Origin: Paenibacillus amylolyticus
Lineage (GTDB): Bacteria; Bacillota; Bacilli; Paenibacillales; Paenibacillaceae
Length of the DNA: 64,000 nt
Direction of reading: 5' to 3'
Assembly (NCBI RefSeq): GCF_029689945.1
Contig: NZ_CP121451.1
Span: 4,216,001 to 4,280,000, forward strand
Under the pieces are notes generated by a model, which was not told the origin of the DNA, ran no database searches, and saw nothing but the letters and a program-made list of their open reading frames with translations. The position numbers and the translations under genes were made by a program. Shown here piece after piece: positions 9,011 through 17,702 of the stretch (within the stretch, counting starts at the first letter, position 1; every line of letters begins with the position of its first letter).

Positions 9011-9087
9011 AAGTATATTGGCTGCTTAACAGACTTTCCGATGTTAATTTCGGTCCCCATATCACAATCTGCCTGACCGAACTGAAA

Positions 9088-9648
9088 TTAATTTTTATTC
9101 AATATGCCTAAATATGCACTCCAGGGACCCACATCCATCCTGTATCTTTCCGCCATAACCCTAACAATTTGCGCAATGTGTGTAAAATCATGAACGACCC
9201 ACGCAGAGAGCAGCTCCCTTAACTTTACGATGCCGAACTCCGGGTGCAGGCCGTTCTTCTCCAGATTGGGATTCGAATGCATGATCTCCTTGAGTGTGGA
9301 GATATTGTTCATTCTCATGCTGCTGAACTCCTGTAGTGCTTCTTCAAGGCTTCGTTCTGATATCTCCTTCAAGTGTGAGAAACGATCGAAAGCAGGAAAC
9401 AGCTGCTCTTCCCCTTGCATTACAATGGTTTCCACTCGCGGAATCCAGTTATGTTTCTCTGCTTCAATAAGATGTTCAATCACTTCGTGAGCATTCCAGG
9501 TTCCTTCACCCTCATTAGATCGCAGCCATCCGTCTGAAAGACCGGATAAGAAGTGCTTTAGTGTTGGCGGTGTACGCTCCAAAATTTCAATAGCTTCATT
9601 TATACAGAAATTAATATTAATGCACCCCTCTCTAAATAATACAGTCAA
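9088..9648 (-). CDS. DinB-family metal-dependent protein
   Basis: A four-helix-bundle DinB/YfiT-like protein. The His ligands expected for the metal site appear in WNAHEVIEHLIEAEKHNW and VVHDFTHIAQIVR, together with the family's C-terminal GPWSAYLGIL. The start is uncertain. TTG at 9648 is poorly placed; GAGAGGGG lies just before an ATT codon at 9621 in the same frame, and no ATG is available. DinB-fold proteins include thiol transferases acting with bacillithiol or mycothiol; the role here is unknown. Confidence 0.85.
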   Translation of the reverse strand: MTVLFREGCININFCINEAIEILERTPPTLKHFLSGLSDGWLRSNEGEGTWNAHEVIEHLIEAEKHNWIPRVETIVMQGEEQLFPAFDRFSHLKEISERSLEEALQEFSSMRMNNISTLKEIMHSNPNLEKNGLHPEFGIVKLRELLSAWVVHDFTHIAQIVRVMAERYRMDVGPWSAYLGILNKN

Positions 9649-9742
9649 TGAATTGATCTATCCTTTACTTTCATATTAGCTTCTTTCTTTAGCGTTTGTC
9701 CTTGTTCCTTCTTTTCTTTTCTTTTCTTTCGCATTACGGATA

Positions 9743-9801
9743 AATTAAAAAAGCCGCTAAAATAGCGACTTTCAATGAGCATATGTTCTTGTCCCCGACA
9801 G
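9743..9801 (+). repeat. Dispersed repeat family A, long copy
   Basis: An AAAAAAGCCGCTAAAATAGC hairpin module is followed after about 15 bases by ATATGTTCTTGTCCCCGACA. The order and spacing match the copies at 10903-11014 and 55175-55262. Confidence 0.65.
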
Positions 9802-9804
9802 TTA

Positions 9805-10742
9805 TCAGTACCAGAAATACTGCATCTTCCTATACCCGACATCCCATACTTTCAAGTCGCCCTTAATAGTAAGCTTCAGCTCGTTTCCCGGTTCAAGTGG
9901 AATCTCGAATAACGACGGGAACAGATCAGGATCAGTACGCTGAAGTTCTCCAGAACTGCTCAAGATCTCCCGGCCATCCAGGGTCATGCTGATGCTTCCG
10001 GAATAATTCGTTGGTTCCGGGTGCCGTAATCGAAGGAGAAAATCGTCTGCCCCTCAGACTTGTACGTAAACGTTCTGGACTCTCCACCTTCAGCGCCATA
10101 CATGTTTGAATCGGGCGTCACCTGCTGTCCGTTGATTAGGAGGCTTTCAGGCTTGTCTCCGGCGGATGAATGGCCCGAAGTATCCGTCCATTCATTGATC
10201 GCCGTAAAAGGGCCCTCTACTTTTGTTGTTATTTTTTCTACCGCCGCCCCTACTCCCCATAAAGCTATAAAAAGAACGATACCCGATATGGCCGTTGCCA
10301 CCAGATTGCGCCCGAGGCTGCGGTAACGGAAACCAAGCTTGTATGCCCCAAAACCGAGGGCTGCTCCAATTGAATTTTGAAGAGCATCGTTGATATCGAA
10401 ACTGCCCAGGAATGTAAGGGCCTGGATTGTCTCCAGCACAAGAATCGCTATGAAGAATAGGGTGATGAACCGGACGAAGCTGACCCGGTACAGCCACGGA
10501 ATCAATATACCGAAAGGAATAAACGCAATAGTGTTCCCGAAACCCACCATACTCATTAGGCTGGGATGCAGAAGTTCCGACGGAGATGGCAAACTAATGA
10601 AGTTATCGGGCATAAAAATAAAGGTGTAGCCGGAAGTATGCTCTGAAGCCTCTCCTCTGCCGAAAGCAAAGAACATAAAATAAAGAACAAGCAATAAGTA
10701 CAATAAGGTCATAGTTATTAAAATCTTGCGTTGATTGACCAT
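9805..10742 (-). pseudogene. VanZ-family membrane protein, frameshifted near the C-terminus
   Basis: ATG at 10742 (MVNQRKILIT) follows GGGGGAG. VanZ-like core: hydrophobic segment 1, then FMPDNFISLPS, NTIAFIPFGILIPWLYR, a segment ending LVLETIQALTFLGSFDINDA, and IGAALGFGAYKLGFRYR. It is followed by an extracytoplasmic-looking domain of about 110 residues. The frame breaks at about 10010 (RNQRIIPEASA, stop), and the next frame continues NYSGSISMTLDGREILSS to QYFWY. One missing C in AACC(C)AACG restores it. VanZ-family proteins are linked to lipoglycopeptide tolerance in some hosts, but most have no known function. Confidence 0.75.
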
Positions 10743-10902
10743 GGTTAACTCCCCCACTCTATTTTTCCAACCATTACTATAACTTACTTACCCATATCAT
10801 GCACGCCTTAGCTTAATTAGAACAGGGGTGAGAACGCCGCCTTACGTTCCCACGTTCATAGTACACTTTTTGCTTGTGTTATCATTTAGGCAAAGATATT
10901 AG

Positions 10903-11014
10903 CCTAATCGGCAATAGGTTCTTTTCCTTGGAAGGGACAAGAATTTGTTTCGATAAATAAAAAAAGCCGCTAAAATGGCGACTTTAATGGGAATATGTTC
11001 TTGTTCCTCGACAC
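10903..11014 (+). repeat. Dispersed repeat family A, full-length copy
   Basis: The most complete copy: GGCAATAGGTTCTTTTCC, an inverted GGGACAAGAA, CGATAAATAAAAAAAGCCGC with the TAAAATGGCGAC hairpin, a spacer TTTAATGGGAATAT, and GTTCTTGTTCCTCGACA. The two TTCTTGTCC-like ends are partly inverted around the hairpin, as in a small non-autonomous element. Confidence 0.65.
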
Positions 11015-11099
11015 TCGGCATCTCATCTGTTTCCGTTCACTAGTCGGTATGGTGATAAACATTGAATCATGTTGCAGATTTCAAACACCATCAATAATT

Positions 11100-11941
11100 T
11101 TAGTTGTCATTGTATACAGCCTCCCTTTTTCGCAATACCACTACGATATCTGTCTGAGGTACAAATAAATTATAATTCGTTACATGCACTTGTCTTGTTT
11201 CGGTTACGGATTCTATCTTTAATTCAGGAGGAAGACAGCGCTCTATGTGAGTAATTAATGTTTCTTTGGTAAATCTCCAAATTACACCATCAATCGAAGA
11301 GTTCGCCATATAACCACGGTCTGTTACAGAACCTGAAAGAGACTTGAGAACAACCGGATCCGCAATAATGATAGATCCACCGTCACGTAAGAGTCTGCAG
11401 CTCTCGATGAAGGCTTTTTTGTGATAGCGAATGTGATGAAAGCTTCGTGCAAACAAAATCATATCGCAGCTATGATCAGGTAAAGAAGTTGGCTTATCAA
11501 TGAAAGCATGAATATAAGAATTAAACCTTCCCCACTTCTTTCCTAGTTTTAGAGCATTTAAATTCGGATCCATGTTGAGAAAACGAACGTCCTTCTGCTT
11601 GCGAAGATACTTGTTCAATAAACCTGTACCGCAGCCCACCTGAAGAACATCACCCTTTAAAGGGGGAGAACTTTGTAGACATTACGAGGAATAGGGAAAT
11701 TTTGAACGTACATGGCCAGTTCGTAGAAAATCGGATAACGCTCTTGCAATCGAACCAATTTACTGGTGTAGAAAGGTTTCCGCTTTTTGTGACGTTTAAA
11801 GTCCCATTTGTTCAAATAGTAGACAGGGGTTAACAGCAAGAACAGAATAATAAAGACACTCTGGACGCTATAAATTCCAAGTTTACTAGGACGATCATTG
11901 GAGTTATGAGACATCATTTGTTTAAAAGTATTCAAAAGCAT
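11100..11941 (-). pseudogene. Class I SAM-dependent methyltransferase with N-terminal membrane helix, frameshifted
   Basis: ATG at 11941 after GAGAGGGGAG. Residues 1-45 hold one membrane helix (VFIILFLLLTPVYYL), then a basic linker and a segment ending NFPIPRNVYKVLP. The frame then breaks in a C5 run at about 11661 and continues DVLQVGCGTGLLNKYL, with GCGTG as SAM motif I, FLNMDPNLNALKLG as the acidic loop, and SCDMILFARSFHHI and GGSIIIADPVV as the later motifs. One extra C would restore about 281 residues. It is on the same strand and downstream of the lasso-type precursor, after that gene's terminator; any link is speculative. Confidence 0.75.
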
Positions 11942-12289
11942 CACTCCCCTCTCACAACGCTATAAATGGTGTAGAACCTGTTCTAACATAACAAACGAAT
12001 CCAATTGAATGACTTACGAAGCGAAGTGAATCTTCTGATCATGAACAATTTAATCGTATTTAGAGAAGAGTACTTTTTTGACTCTTTCTCCCCGCCCATT
12101 TAAGCGGACAAAAGAAGAGCCGTTTACAATGATGCATCACTATATTTTGTTGAAATCGCTTATGTATAGAAATTATTTTTGCGTGGAGGCCTCAACTGAA
12201 CAATGGTTGTCGAGCGGCGTAATGAATTTCGCAATGTATTCGAAGAAATGTTACATCAACAGGAGGCGGATACACCTCATCTGGCATCG

Positions 12290-12310
12290 AAAAAGCCGCC
12301 TACAGGCGAC
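12290..12310 (-). terminator. Terminator of the lasso-precursor gene
   Basis: On the minus strand GTCGCC, loop TGTA, GGCGGC (one G-T pair) is followed by TTTTT. It starts about 22 bases after the precursor stop codon, so the precursor appears to be a single-gene transcript. The segment 11945-12289 shows no convincing gene on either strand. Confidence 0.65.
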
Positions 12311-12332
12311 CTTTTGAGCAAGAATACGATTT

Positions 12333-12479
12333 TCAACTTGAGGACGCTGGATTATATAAGTCTGCATCATGTTCGGAGATCCAATCAATTTGCTTGTATC
12401 CACGGCCAGCCATCGTTTGCTGCCGCACATCCAGAACCTCTAATTTCGGTGCCTGCCAAGGCGTTTTTTTCGTTTCCAG
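12333..12479 (-). CDS. Paeninodin-family lasso peptide precursor (orphan)
   Basis: A 48-codon frame beginning CTG GAA ACG AAA AAA, nine bases after AAAGGAGGAG; no ATG, GTG or TTG exists in frame back to a stop at 12528. The leader carries TPWQAPKLEVLDV and ends QTM, matching the paeninodin-type leader (W-x-x-P-x-LEVLDV, Thr at position -2). The predicted 25-residue core starts AGRGYKQID, so Ala1 can close onto Asp9, as in paeninodin (AGPGTSTPD), and it ends in Ser, the residue PadeK phosphorylates in that system. The tail is WISEHDADLYNP then ASSS. No B1, B2, C or kinase genes are in the window. The leader has one extra Gln (VRQQTM) relative to what I recall of the family. Recognition is by motif, without alignment. 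Confidence 0.75.
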   Translation of the reverse strand: METKKTPWQAPKLEVLDVRQQTMAGRGYKQIDWISEHDADLYNPASSS

Positions 12480-12555
12480 CGGTCGTCTCCTCCTTTCTAC
12501 AAAACTGGAACCAAAATGCGAGCACCCTTATATGACTTGCGCAATACAATTTTCG

Positions 12556-12574
12556 AAGATACATTATGTATCTT
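12556..12574. promoter_or_regulatory. Perfect palindrome upstream of the lasso precursor
   Basis: AAGATACAT-T-ATGTATCTT (9-bp arms, one central base) lies about 77 bases before the precursor start codon, in its promoter region. It is a good candidate operator for the single-gene transcript. The rest of 12480-12694 shows no gene. Confidence 0.5.
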
Positions 12575-12694
12575 TACGGGAATCATAAGACACAATACGT
12601 ATCTAAGTAAACAAATATTTCATCCCTTTCCTTCTATAAATATCTGCAAAATTCAATCCGATTGCTTTCATCCTTACTAATAGAAATAGATATA

Positions 12695-13543
12695 TTACCC
12701 TTTAACAGCGCCTGCAGTCATACCGTCTATGAAATATTTCTGAAAAGCAATGAACAGTATGAAAATTGGAACGATGGAGAAGAAGGAGCCCACGATCAAT
12801 AGGTCATAGTTATTGCCATAAGGAGTTAACAACGTCTTCAAACCGATTGGAAGTGTATATTTACTCTGATCTCCGAGCACCATGAATGGCCACAATAGAT
12901 TATTCCAGCTATTCATACCATTCAAAATAGCCATTGCTGCAAAGGATGGCTTCATAATCGGCATAATTAATCTGAAATAAATCGCATACTCGTTTGCGCC
13001 ATCAACCCGGCCAGATTGAATAATCTCTTTGGGTATGCTTCGTAGATATTGCCTGAAGAAAAATATGGTCGCAGCATTGGCTATACCGGGCAGAATGATT
13101 GCCGAATAGCTATTCACCATTCCCAAATCATTAATTAGGCTGTACAAGGGAACCAGCAGTATTTCGAAAGGCACCATCATAATGAGCAAAACACATATAA
13201 AGAGGAAGTTCTTACCTTTAAAATGATAGGCTGCAAAACCATATGCAACAAATGCGCTTACAAAAAGTGTTAAAACCACTTGAACGATGGTTAAAATCAT
13301 ACTATTCCAAAACCACACAAAATAATCATGTTCTCCAGTAAACAGAAAGATGAAATTATCAAAACTCATGATTTCAAAATCCAAACTTAGGTTAAGACCA
13401 TATCTAACTAAGGATTCACCTGGTTTAAAGGAAGATAGGGCCACTGCGTAGAATGGGATCATAATTATAACGAATAGTATAATGAATAAACCAATAATGA
13501 CTATTCTAGAGATGAAATCACTTCTCGTCTGACTTCTGCCCAC
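12695..13543 (-). CDS. Carbohydrate ABC transporter permease (MalG type)
   Basis: About 282 residues from GTG at 13543 (VGRSQTRSDF), placed seven bases after AAAGGAGGAGG and just past the stop of the preceding permease. Six membrane segments. The EAA loop that binds the ATPase reads EIIQSGRVDGANEYAIYFRLIMP, and the end is FQKYFIDGMTAGAVKG, typical of MalG/AraQ proteins. It is the third gene of the operon solute-binding protein, MalF-type, MalG-type. No ATPase gene is present, so a shared MsmX-like ATPase encoded elsewhere is expected. Confidence 0.93.
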   Translation of the reverse strand: MGRSQTRSDFISRIVIIGLFIILFVIIMIPFYAVALSSFKPGESLVRYGLNLSLDFEIMSFDNFIFLFTGEHDYFVWFWNSMILTIVQVVLTLFVSAFVAYGFAAYHFKGKNFLFICVLLIMMVPFEILLVPLYSLINDLGMVNSYSAIILPGIANAATIFFFRQYLRSIPKEIIQSGRVDGANEYAIYFRLIMPIMKPSFAAMAILNGMNSWNNLLWPFMVLGDQSKYTLPIGLKTLLTPYGNNYDLLIVGSFFSIVPIFILFIAFQKYFIDGMTAGAVKG

Positions 13544-13544
13544 T

Positions 13545-14440
13545 TTAATCCTCCTCCTTTTTGAACATTCCACTAAATTTCAACTGTGTTAAATTGATAA
13601 CCATAGCAATGACTAACAGAATGATACCAACTGCAGCTGCGTAACCCAGCTTATTCTGCTCAATCCCTTGTCTATACAGATATCCTACAATGGTTAAACC
13701 AATATTTTGGGGTGATTTGTTACCGTTGAACATCATCAGACTCTCGGTAAACATGGCTAAACCTGCATAAACACTAATTGTGGTAACATATACCGTGGTC
13801 GGCTTCAATAATGGCATTGTGATCATTCTAAACTTCTGCCAAGCAGATGCACCGTCAATTGAAGCAGCCTCATAATATTCATTGTCAATGCTTTTCAAAC
13901 CCGATAGATAGTAAAGCATATTAACGCCTGTCCATCTCCAACATGCGAGGATTAACAGTGCTGCCATACTCCAATTTCCGTCTTTCAAAAATTTAATAGG
14001 CGCTACACCAAACAGACCCAGGAAACTGTTCATTAATGAACCTTCCATTTCACCGAATGTCAGGCGGAAAATGGTACCCGCAACTGCGACAGATGTCAAT
14101 GCAGGGAGAAAGAACGAAGATTTGAAAAACTCTCTTCCCATCATTAACTTACTGTTGATCATAACGGCGAATAACATGGGAAAGGGAATTAACAACACTA
14201 AGGTTCCTAACATGTACACAACGCTATTTCTAATCGATATCAAAAACACTTTATCTGTAAGCAATTTCGAATAATTTGCTTCACCAATCCATTTAGGCTC
14301 CTGCCCCAACATCCTATCTTGAAAACTCATTATGAATGAATTTACAAGCGGAAAAACCAGAACATCAAAAATATAAGTATAAATGGCAATACAAAAACAT
14401 AAGGTGCAACTTTTTGAGAGTATACAAATTTCTTTATCAT
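13545..14440 (-). pseudogene. Carbohydrate ABC transporter permease (MalF type), frameshifted near the N-terminus
   Basis: ATG at 14440 (MIKKFVYSQKVAPYVFVLPF) follows AAGGGAG. It reads through the first membrane helix and then stops, while the remainder (NSFIMSFQDRMLGQEPKWIG onward) lies in the next frame. A one-base change in the A5/T5 run at 14352-14356 restores about 298 residues with six membrane segments and the EAA loop YYEAASIDGASAWQKFRMITMP. It pairs with the permease at 12695. If the break is real, the importer is dead; error is the simpler reading because the rest is intact. Confidence 0.85.
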
Positions 14441-14525
14441 ATTCTCAATCTCCCTTGACTATGGTTAAACCTGCCGACACCACTATACCTGCCGACAGGT
14501 ATAATCAATCATTTACTTATTATAT

Positions 14526-15863
14526 TTATTTCAATTCTTGTTCAATGGCTGCTTGTGCTTCATCCAACGCTTCCTTCACGTCTTGGCCATCTTCAAAGAT
14601 GGCATTCAAAGTAACCGTATTGAATATATTGCCGATGGTTGGTGAAGCTTTAACGGACTTTATCGCTTGAATTTCGTCCTTAATTTCATTTAAAGTATCA
14701 AATGCATTTGTTTTAAAGTATTGGACGTATTCATTTTCAGGGTTTTTCGTAACTGCATCATCTTTCCATACTTCCATGTTGATTGGGTCAAATCCAAGTG
14801 TATTCCAGATCTCAGTCGTAGCTTCTTTCGAAAGCTTAGCAAAGGCCACAAATTCTTTTGCCAACTGAACGTCTTTACCATTCTTGGTAACAACAGTGCC
14901 AGTACCGCCCAAGCCAACGGAACGAGGATTACCTTCTTCGAATACAGGCAATGGAGCTATTGCATACTTACCTTTAAGGTCTTTCATTTCGTTTACAAAG
15001 CGGGACATGTACCACTCAGGCATTAATGCACTTGCGTAGTTGCCTTTGTTATATTCGCCTTTTGCTTCTTCTGTGTCGGGTTGTCCGCCAGGGATCGTAT
15101 GAATAACATTGTTCTTCTGCAGATCGACTAACATTTCAAGCGCTTTAATCATTTCAGGCGAGTTCACTTTTGGAGTACCATTTTCATCTGTAAAATCAGC
15201 ATTTTGTTGAGCTAGTAGCAGCGATGCTTGGAACGAAGCTGATGTATCAGCAGTACCTAAGTACTTGCCAGTCTTTTCGTAAACCTGGATACCTGCTTGT
15301 TTGTAATCTTCCCACGTTTTGATTGTCTTGTAGTCAACACCCGCTTGTTCGAGAATTTCAGTGTTGTAGAAAGCAAGCGTAGCACCTACGTGATAATCAA
15401 AGCCATAAACCTGATCGGCTTTGGAATAAATCTCGACACGTGAAGGAACAACAGCGTCTTTGTATGGTGCAAATACATCATTCAAAGATTCCAGGGGAAC
15501 GTTGTCACCTTCCAAGAATTTCGGGAATTTACCTAGCTCAATATCCGCGATATCAGGAGCACCTTTTCCGCTTGTAACTGCCAGTAAGAGCTTGTTATGC
15601 ATATCATCGTAAGGCATAACCGTTACATTTAACTTAATCTGTTTGTCTGGGTTCTGTTGGTTCCATAACCCCAGCATTTTATCCAAATGCTTGCCGTGCA
15701 AATCTACGAATGTCCAAAATGATAATTCTGTTGCATTCTCACCGGCATTAGCGCCTAATTGACGTGTTTCCGTTTTTGAACCAGAAGGATTACCACATGC
15801 AGTAAAAACAAGTGACATAATAAGGAGTGTAACGATGAAGATTAAAGCACTGCGTTTTTTCAT
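14526..15863 (-). CDS. Sugar ABC transporter solute-binding lipoprotein, AraN-like
   Basis: 445 residues from MKKRSALIFIVTLLI; signal peptide with lipobox LVFTAC, so it is anchored outside the membrane. Segments such as ELSFWTFVDLHGKHLDKML, APDIADIELGKFPKFL, YGFDYHVGATLAFYN and GLGGTGTVV parallel Bacillus subtilis AraN (arabinan-oligosaccharide binding) as I remember it, so an arabino- or related oligosaccharide is a fair guess. First gene of the importer operon. A partly matching catabolite-response element lies upstream. Confidence 0.9.
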   Translation of the reverse strand: MKKRSALIFIVTLLIMSLVFTACGNPSGSKTETRQLGANAGENATELSFWTFVDLHGKHLDKMLGLWNQQNPDKQIKLNVTVMPYDDMHNKLLLAVTSGKGAPDIADIELGKFPKFLEGDNVPLESLNDVFAPYKDAVVPSRVEIYSKADQVYGFDYHVGATLAFYNTEILEQAGVDYKTIKTWEDYKQAGIQVYEKTGKYLGTADTSASFQASLLLAQQNADFTDENGTPKVNSPEMIKALEMLVDLQKNNVIHTIPGGQPDTEEAKGEYNKGNYASALMPEWYMSRFVNEMKDLKGKYAIAPLPVFEEGNPRSVGLGGTGTVVTKNGKDVQLAKEFVAFAKLSKEATTEIWNTLGFDPINMEVWKDDAVTKNPENEYVQYFKTNAFDTLNEIKDEIQAIKSVKASPTIGNIFNTVTLNAIFEDGQDVKEALDEAQAAIEQELK

Positions 15864-16023
15864 TTGTTCGTCATCCTCTCTTTTGTTATGCATTTGAAAA
15901 GTCGGCTGACTAGTTAGTTCTGTTGATTTAAGCGGTTACAATCCATCTTGGCACCACCATCCTTAACATAATTCGAACCTTTCAAAGAAAAGACCCCTTC
16001 GCAACAATTTCTTGACTCCACGT

Positions 16024-16037
16024 TGTAAGCGCTTAAT
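16024..16037. promoter_or_regulatory. Possible catabolite-response element (cre)
   Basis: TGTAAGCGCTTAAT keeps the central AAGCGCTT of the CcpA consensus but lacks its final CA. It lies about 160 bases before the AraN-like gene, where carbon-catabolite control of the importer would be expected. Confidence 0.35.
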
Positions 16038-16121
16038 ATGCCGTACTATAATATATATGAAATAGGCTTTATATAACCATTTGATTATAAATTCATAAAG
16101 TTTATGGGGAGATGTTAGCAA

Positions 16122-16200
16122 AACAAAAACAGCCGATCACGTAGATCGGCTGCTTTTCTGGGTAATATTGAATTATTGTATCCCGTTACCACAGCCATTT
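16122..16200 (+). repeat. Dispersed repeat family B, copy 1
   Basis: A hairpin CAGCCGATC-ACGTA-GATCGGCTG with CTTTT after it (terminator-like), then TTGAATTATTGTATCCCGTTA. The same arrangement recurs at 18176-18250. The hairpin can also serve as a terminator between the AraN-like operon and the LysE gene. Confidence 0.5.
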
Positions 16201-16299
16201 CGCAACCTGACAATTTGTCTTGCTCCAGACATGATTATAATGTAAATTTAATAATACATTTTTAATAAGAATGAATGATAATAAACGAAAGGAATAATT

Positions 16300-16932
16300 A
16301 TGGAAATTTATCTCAAGTACTTCTTAATTGGACTAGCTATTGCTATGCCAGTTGGAGCAATCACAGTAGAAATGACGAAACAAGGACTAAAAAATGGATT
16401 CGTCCATGGTTGGGCTGTTGGTTTAGGTGGTATGACAATAGACTTCATGCTAATCATGGCATTATACTTTGGTTTTGCGTCTGTTCTCGCGTTGCCCTTT
16501 ATTCAAATCCCATTATGGACTATAGGTGCCGGGTTTCTTGCTTATTTGGGCTATGACTCGATAAAAAATGCAGATAAAGATATTACACCAGCAAACGAAA
16601 AGACTCAGAAATCTTTTTTTAGTACATATCGAAATGGATTGTTGGTTGCAGTCTCACCAGGCAATTTAGTGTTTTGGATTTCTGTATTTGGTGCTGTTTT
16701 GTCACAATCGTATAGTTCTTCCAACACAGGCAGTTTCGTGGTTGCAGCAATCGGTGTAATGAGCGGAATTTTAATTCACGATCTAGGCCTCTTATCTATT
16801 GTTTCAGTCACAAGAAAAGTAATGAGTCGTCGTATGATTCAAGCGGTATCCGTAATCGCCGGTATTATGCTTATCGGTTTCTCACTCTATTTTCTCTATG
16901 AATTTATTGTGAGCATTATTCGATTGTTTTAA
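16300..16932 (+). CDS. LysE-family amino-acid exporter
   Basis: 210 residues with about six membrane helices. MEIYLKYFLIGLAIAMPVGAITVEMTKQG matches the LysE/RhtB N-terminus (P-V-G motif), and GLLVAVSPGNLVFWISVFGA is the second conserved block. AAAGGAATAATT precedes ATG. A single gene on the plus strand followed by a long hairpin. Family members export basic or neutral amino acids; the substrate is unknown. Confidence 0.92.
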   Translation: MEIYLKYFLIGLAIAMPVGAITVEMTKQGLKNGFVHGWAVGLGGMTIDFMLIMALYFGFASVLALPFIQIPLWTIGAGFLAYLGYDSIKNADKDITPANEKTQKSFFSTYRNGLLVAVSPGNLVFWISVFGAVLSQSYSSSNTGSFVVAAIGVMSGILIHDLGLLSIVSVTRKVMSRRMIQAVSVIAGIMLIGFSLYFLYEFIVSIIRLF

Positions 16933-16937
16933 AGTTT

Positions 16938-16994
16938 GCTTCTTTAGGGGTAAGGGGATTTGCTACTTGCGAGTCCCTTTTCCTAAAAAGAAGC
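16938..16994 (+). terminator. Imperfect long hairpin after the LysE gene
   Basis: GCTTCTTTAGGGGTAAGGGGA pairs imperfectly with TCCCTTTTCCTAAAAAGAAGC, and TTTCTT follows. Its position six bases after the stop codon fits a terminator. Confidence 0.55.
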
Positions 16995-17122
16995 TTTCTT
17001 ATCGAAAAAAGCGTTCAACCCACTATGTGGCTGCCATTGAAGCAGCTTCAATGTTCTACCATGCCGATGAGTTAGCGTCTGTTAATGTGCCGGTATTGAC
17101 TAGAATGCTTCCTTTCGATTAA
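16985..17122 (+). pseudogene. C-terminal remnant of an unrecognised gene
   Basis: Open frame KKLSYRKKRSTHYVAAIEAA, then SMFYHADELASVNVPVLT, ending LPFD-TAA at 17120. The composition is protein-like, but there is no start or ribosome site, and the upstream part merges with the LysE terminator. Probably the tail of a deleted gene; family not recognised. Confidence 0.3.
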
Positions 17123-17126
17123 TCGA

Positions 17127-17163
17127 CATTGGCAATAGGAACAAGTTCTTGTCCCTCGACAAT
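17127..17163 (+). repeat. Dispersed repeat family A copy
   Basis: GGCAATAGGAACAAGTTCTT followed by GTCCCTCGACAA; the core matches the family consensus exactly. Confidence 0.6.
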
Positions 17164-17190
17164 ATTTTCTCTATTAAGCGTCAACTATCT

Positions 17191-17457
17191 TCATGCAATT
17201 ATTTCCCTTACATATTCAGAGCACTCTTGGACCAAGTCATGTAACTTATTCAAGTCTACACAACGTTTCTCCATCAGTGGGTTATCCCAATCATAATCTT
17301 TTATTACAACCACAGCAAATTCCTTCCTATACCAGCCAACATCAATAATAATATTCATTCCATAATTATATCTGACTTGAAAAATATCCTCTTGATCCAG
17401 GGATGCCGTTCCATTGTAGGCAACAATTCCTGGCGAGAAATCTATATCATCAAACAT
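17191..17457 (-). CDS. Small acidic protein of unknown function
   Basis: 88 residues from MFDDIDFSPGIVAYNG, with a good ribosome site (GAGGGGAG) about ten bases before ATG. Acidic, no membrane segment, with a predicted beta-strand run (NIIIDVGWYRKEFAVVVIKDYD) and a C-terminal helix. I do not recognise it; size and composition would suit an immunity or antitoxin-type protein, but no partner gene is adjacent. Confidence 0.65.
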   Translation of the reverse strand: MFDDIDFSPGIVAYNGTASLDQEDIFQVRYNYGMNIIIDVGWYRKEFAVVVIKDYDWDNPLMEKRCVDLNKLHDLVQECSEYVREIIA

Positions 17458-17660
17458 TTATTATGCTCCCCTCACTTTGATTTTTTCAGTTACTCGATAT
17501 GTACCTTGGAATCCTTTCAAGCTTCGATATCTTGAGATTGACCTATTGGTAAGATCATCAATCCTTATGATGATGAAACGTATAGTGCCGATGCTATTAA
17601 GATCAATAGGGTAATTTCGCTAACAGAAGTTCGTAAAATGATTCATTCTTTAGATATACA

Positions 17661-17699
17661 TCTAATCGGTAATCGGACTATGTTCTTGTCCCTCGACAA
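17661..17699 (+). repeat. Dispersed repeat family A copy
   Basis: TCTAATCGGTAATCGGACTA followed by TGTTCTTGTCCCTCGACAA, nearly identical over 30 bases to the first half of the copy at 1488-1561. It abuts the stop codon of the gene at 17703. The rest of 17458-17660 shows no supported gene. Confidence 0.65.
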
Positions 17700-17702
17700 C
17701 GG

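Noticed and set aside
11945..12289. Search for a kinase, cyclase or B-protein gene downstream of the lasso precursor
   Set aside because: All frames are short and without motifs; no remnant of maturation genes could be supported.
12203..12535. Plus-strand open frame covering the lasso precursor
   Set aside because: No ribosome site or recognisable domain; the minus strand explains the region with leader, core, ribosome site and terminator.
16012..16039. Plus-strand sigma-A promoter TTGACT-16-TAATAT
   Set aside because: It points at the LysE gene nearly 270 bases away through a terminator-like hairpin and overlaps the cre-like site of the opposite operon; support is too thin.
17515..17700. 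Plus-strand open stretch (NPYDDETYSADAIKINRVIS)
   Set aside because: It looks mildly protein-like but has no start, no homology that I recognise, and runs into a family A repeat; kept out of the gene list.
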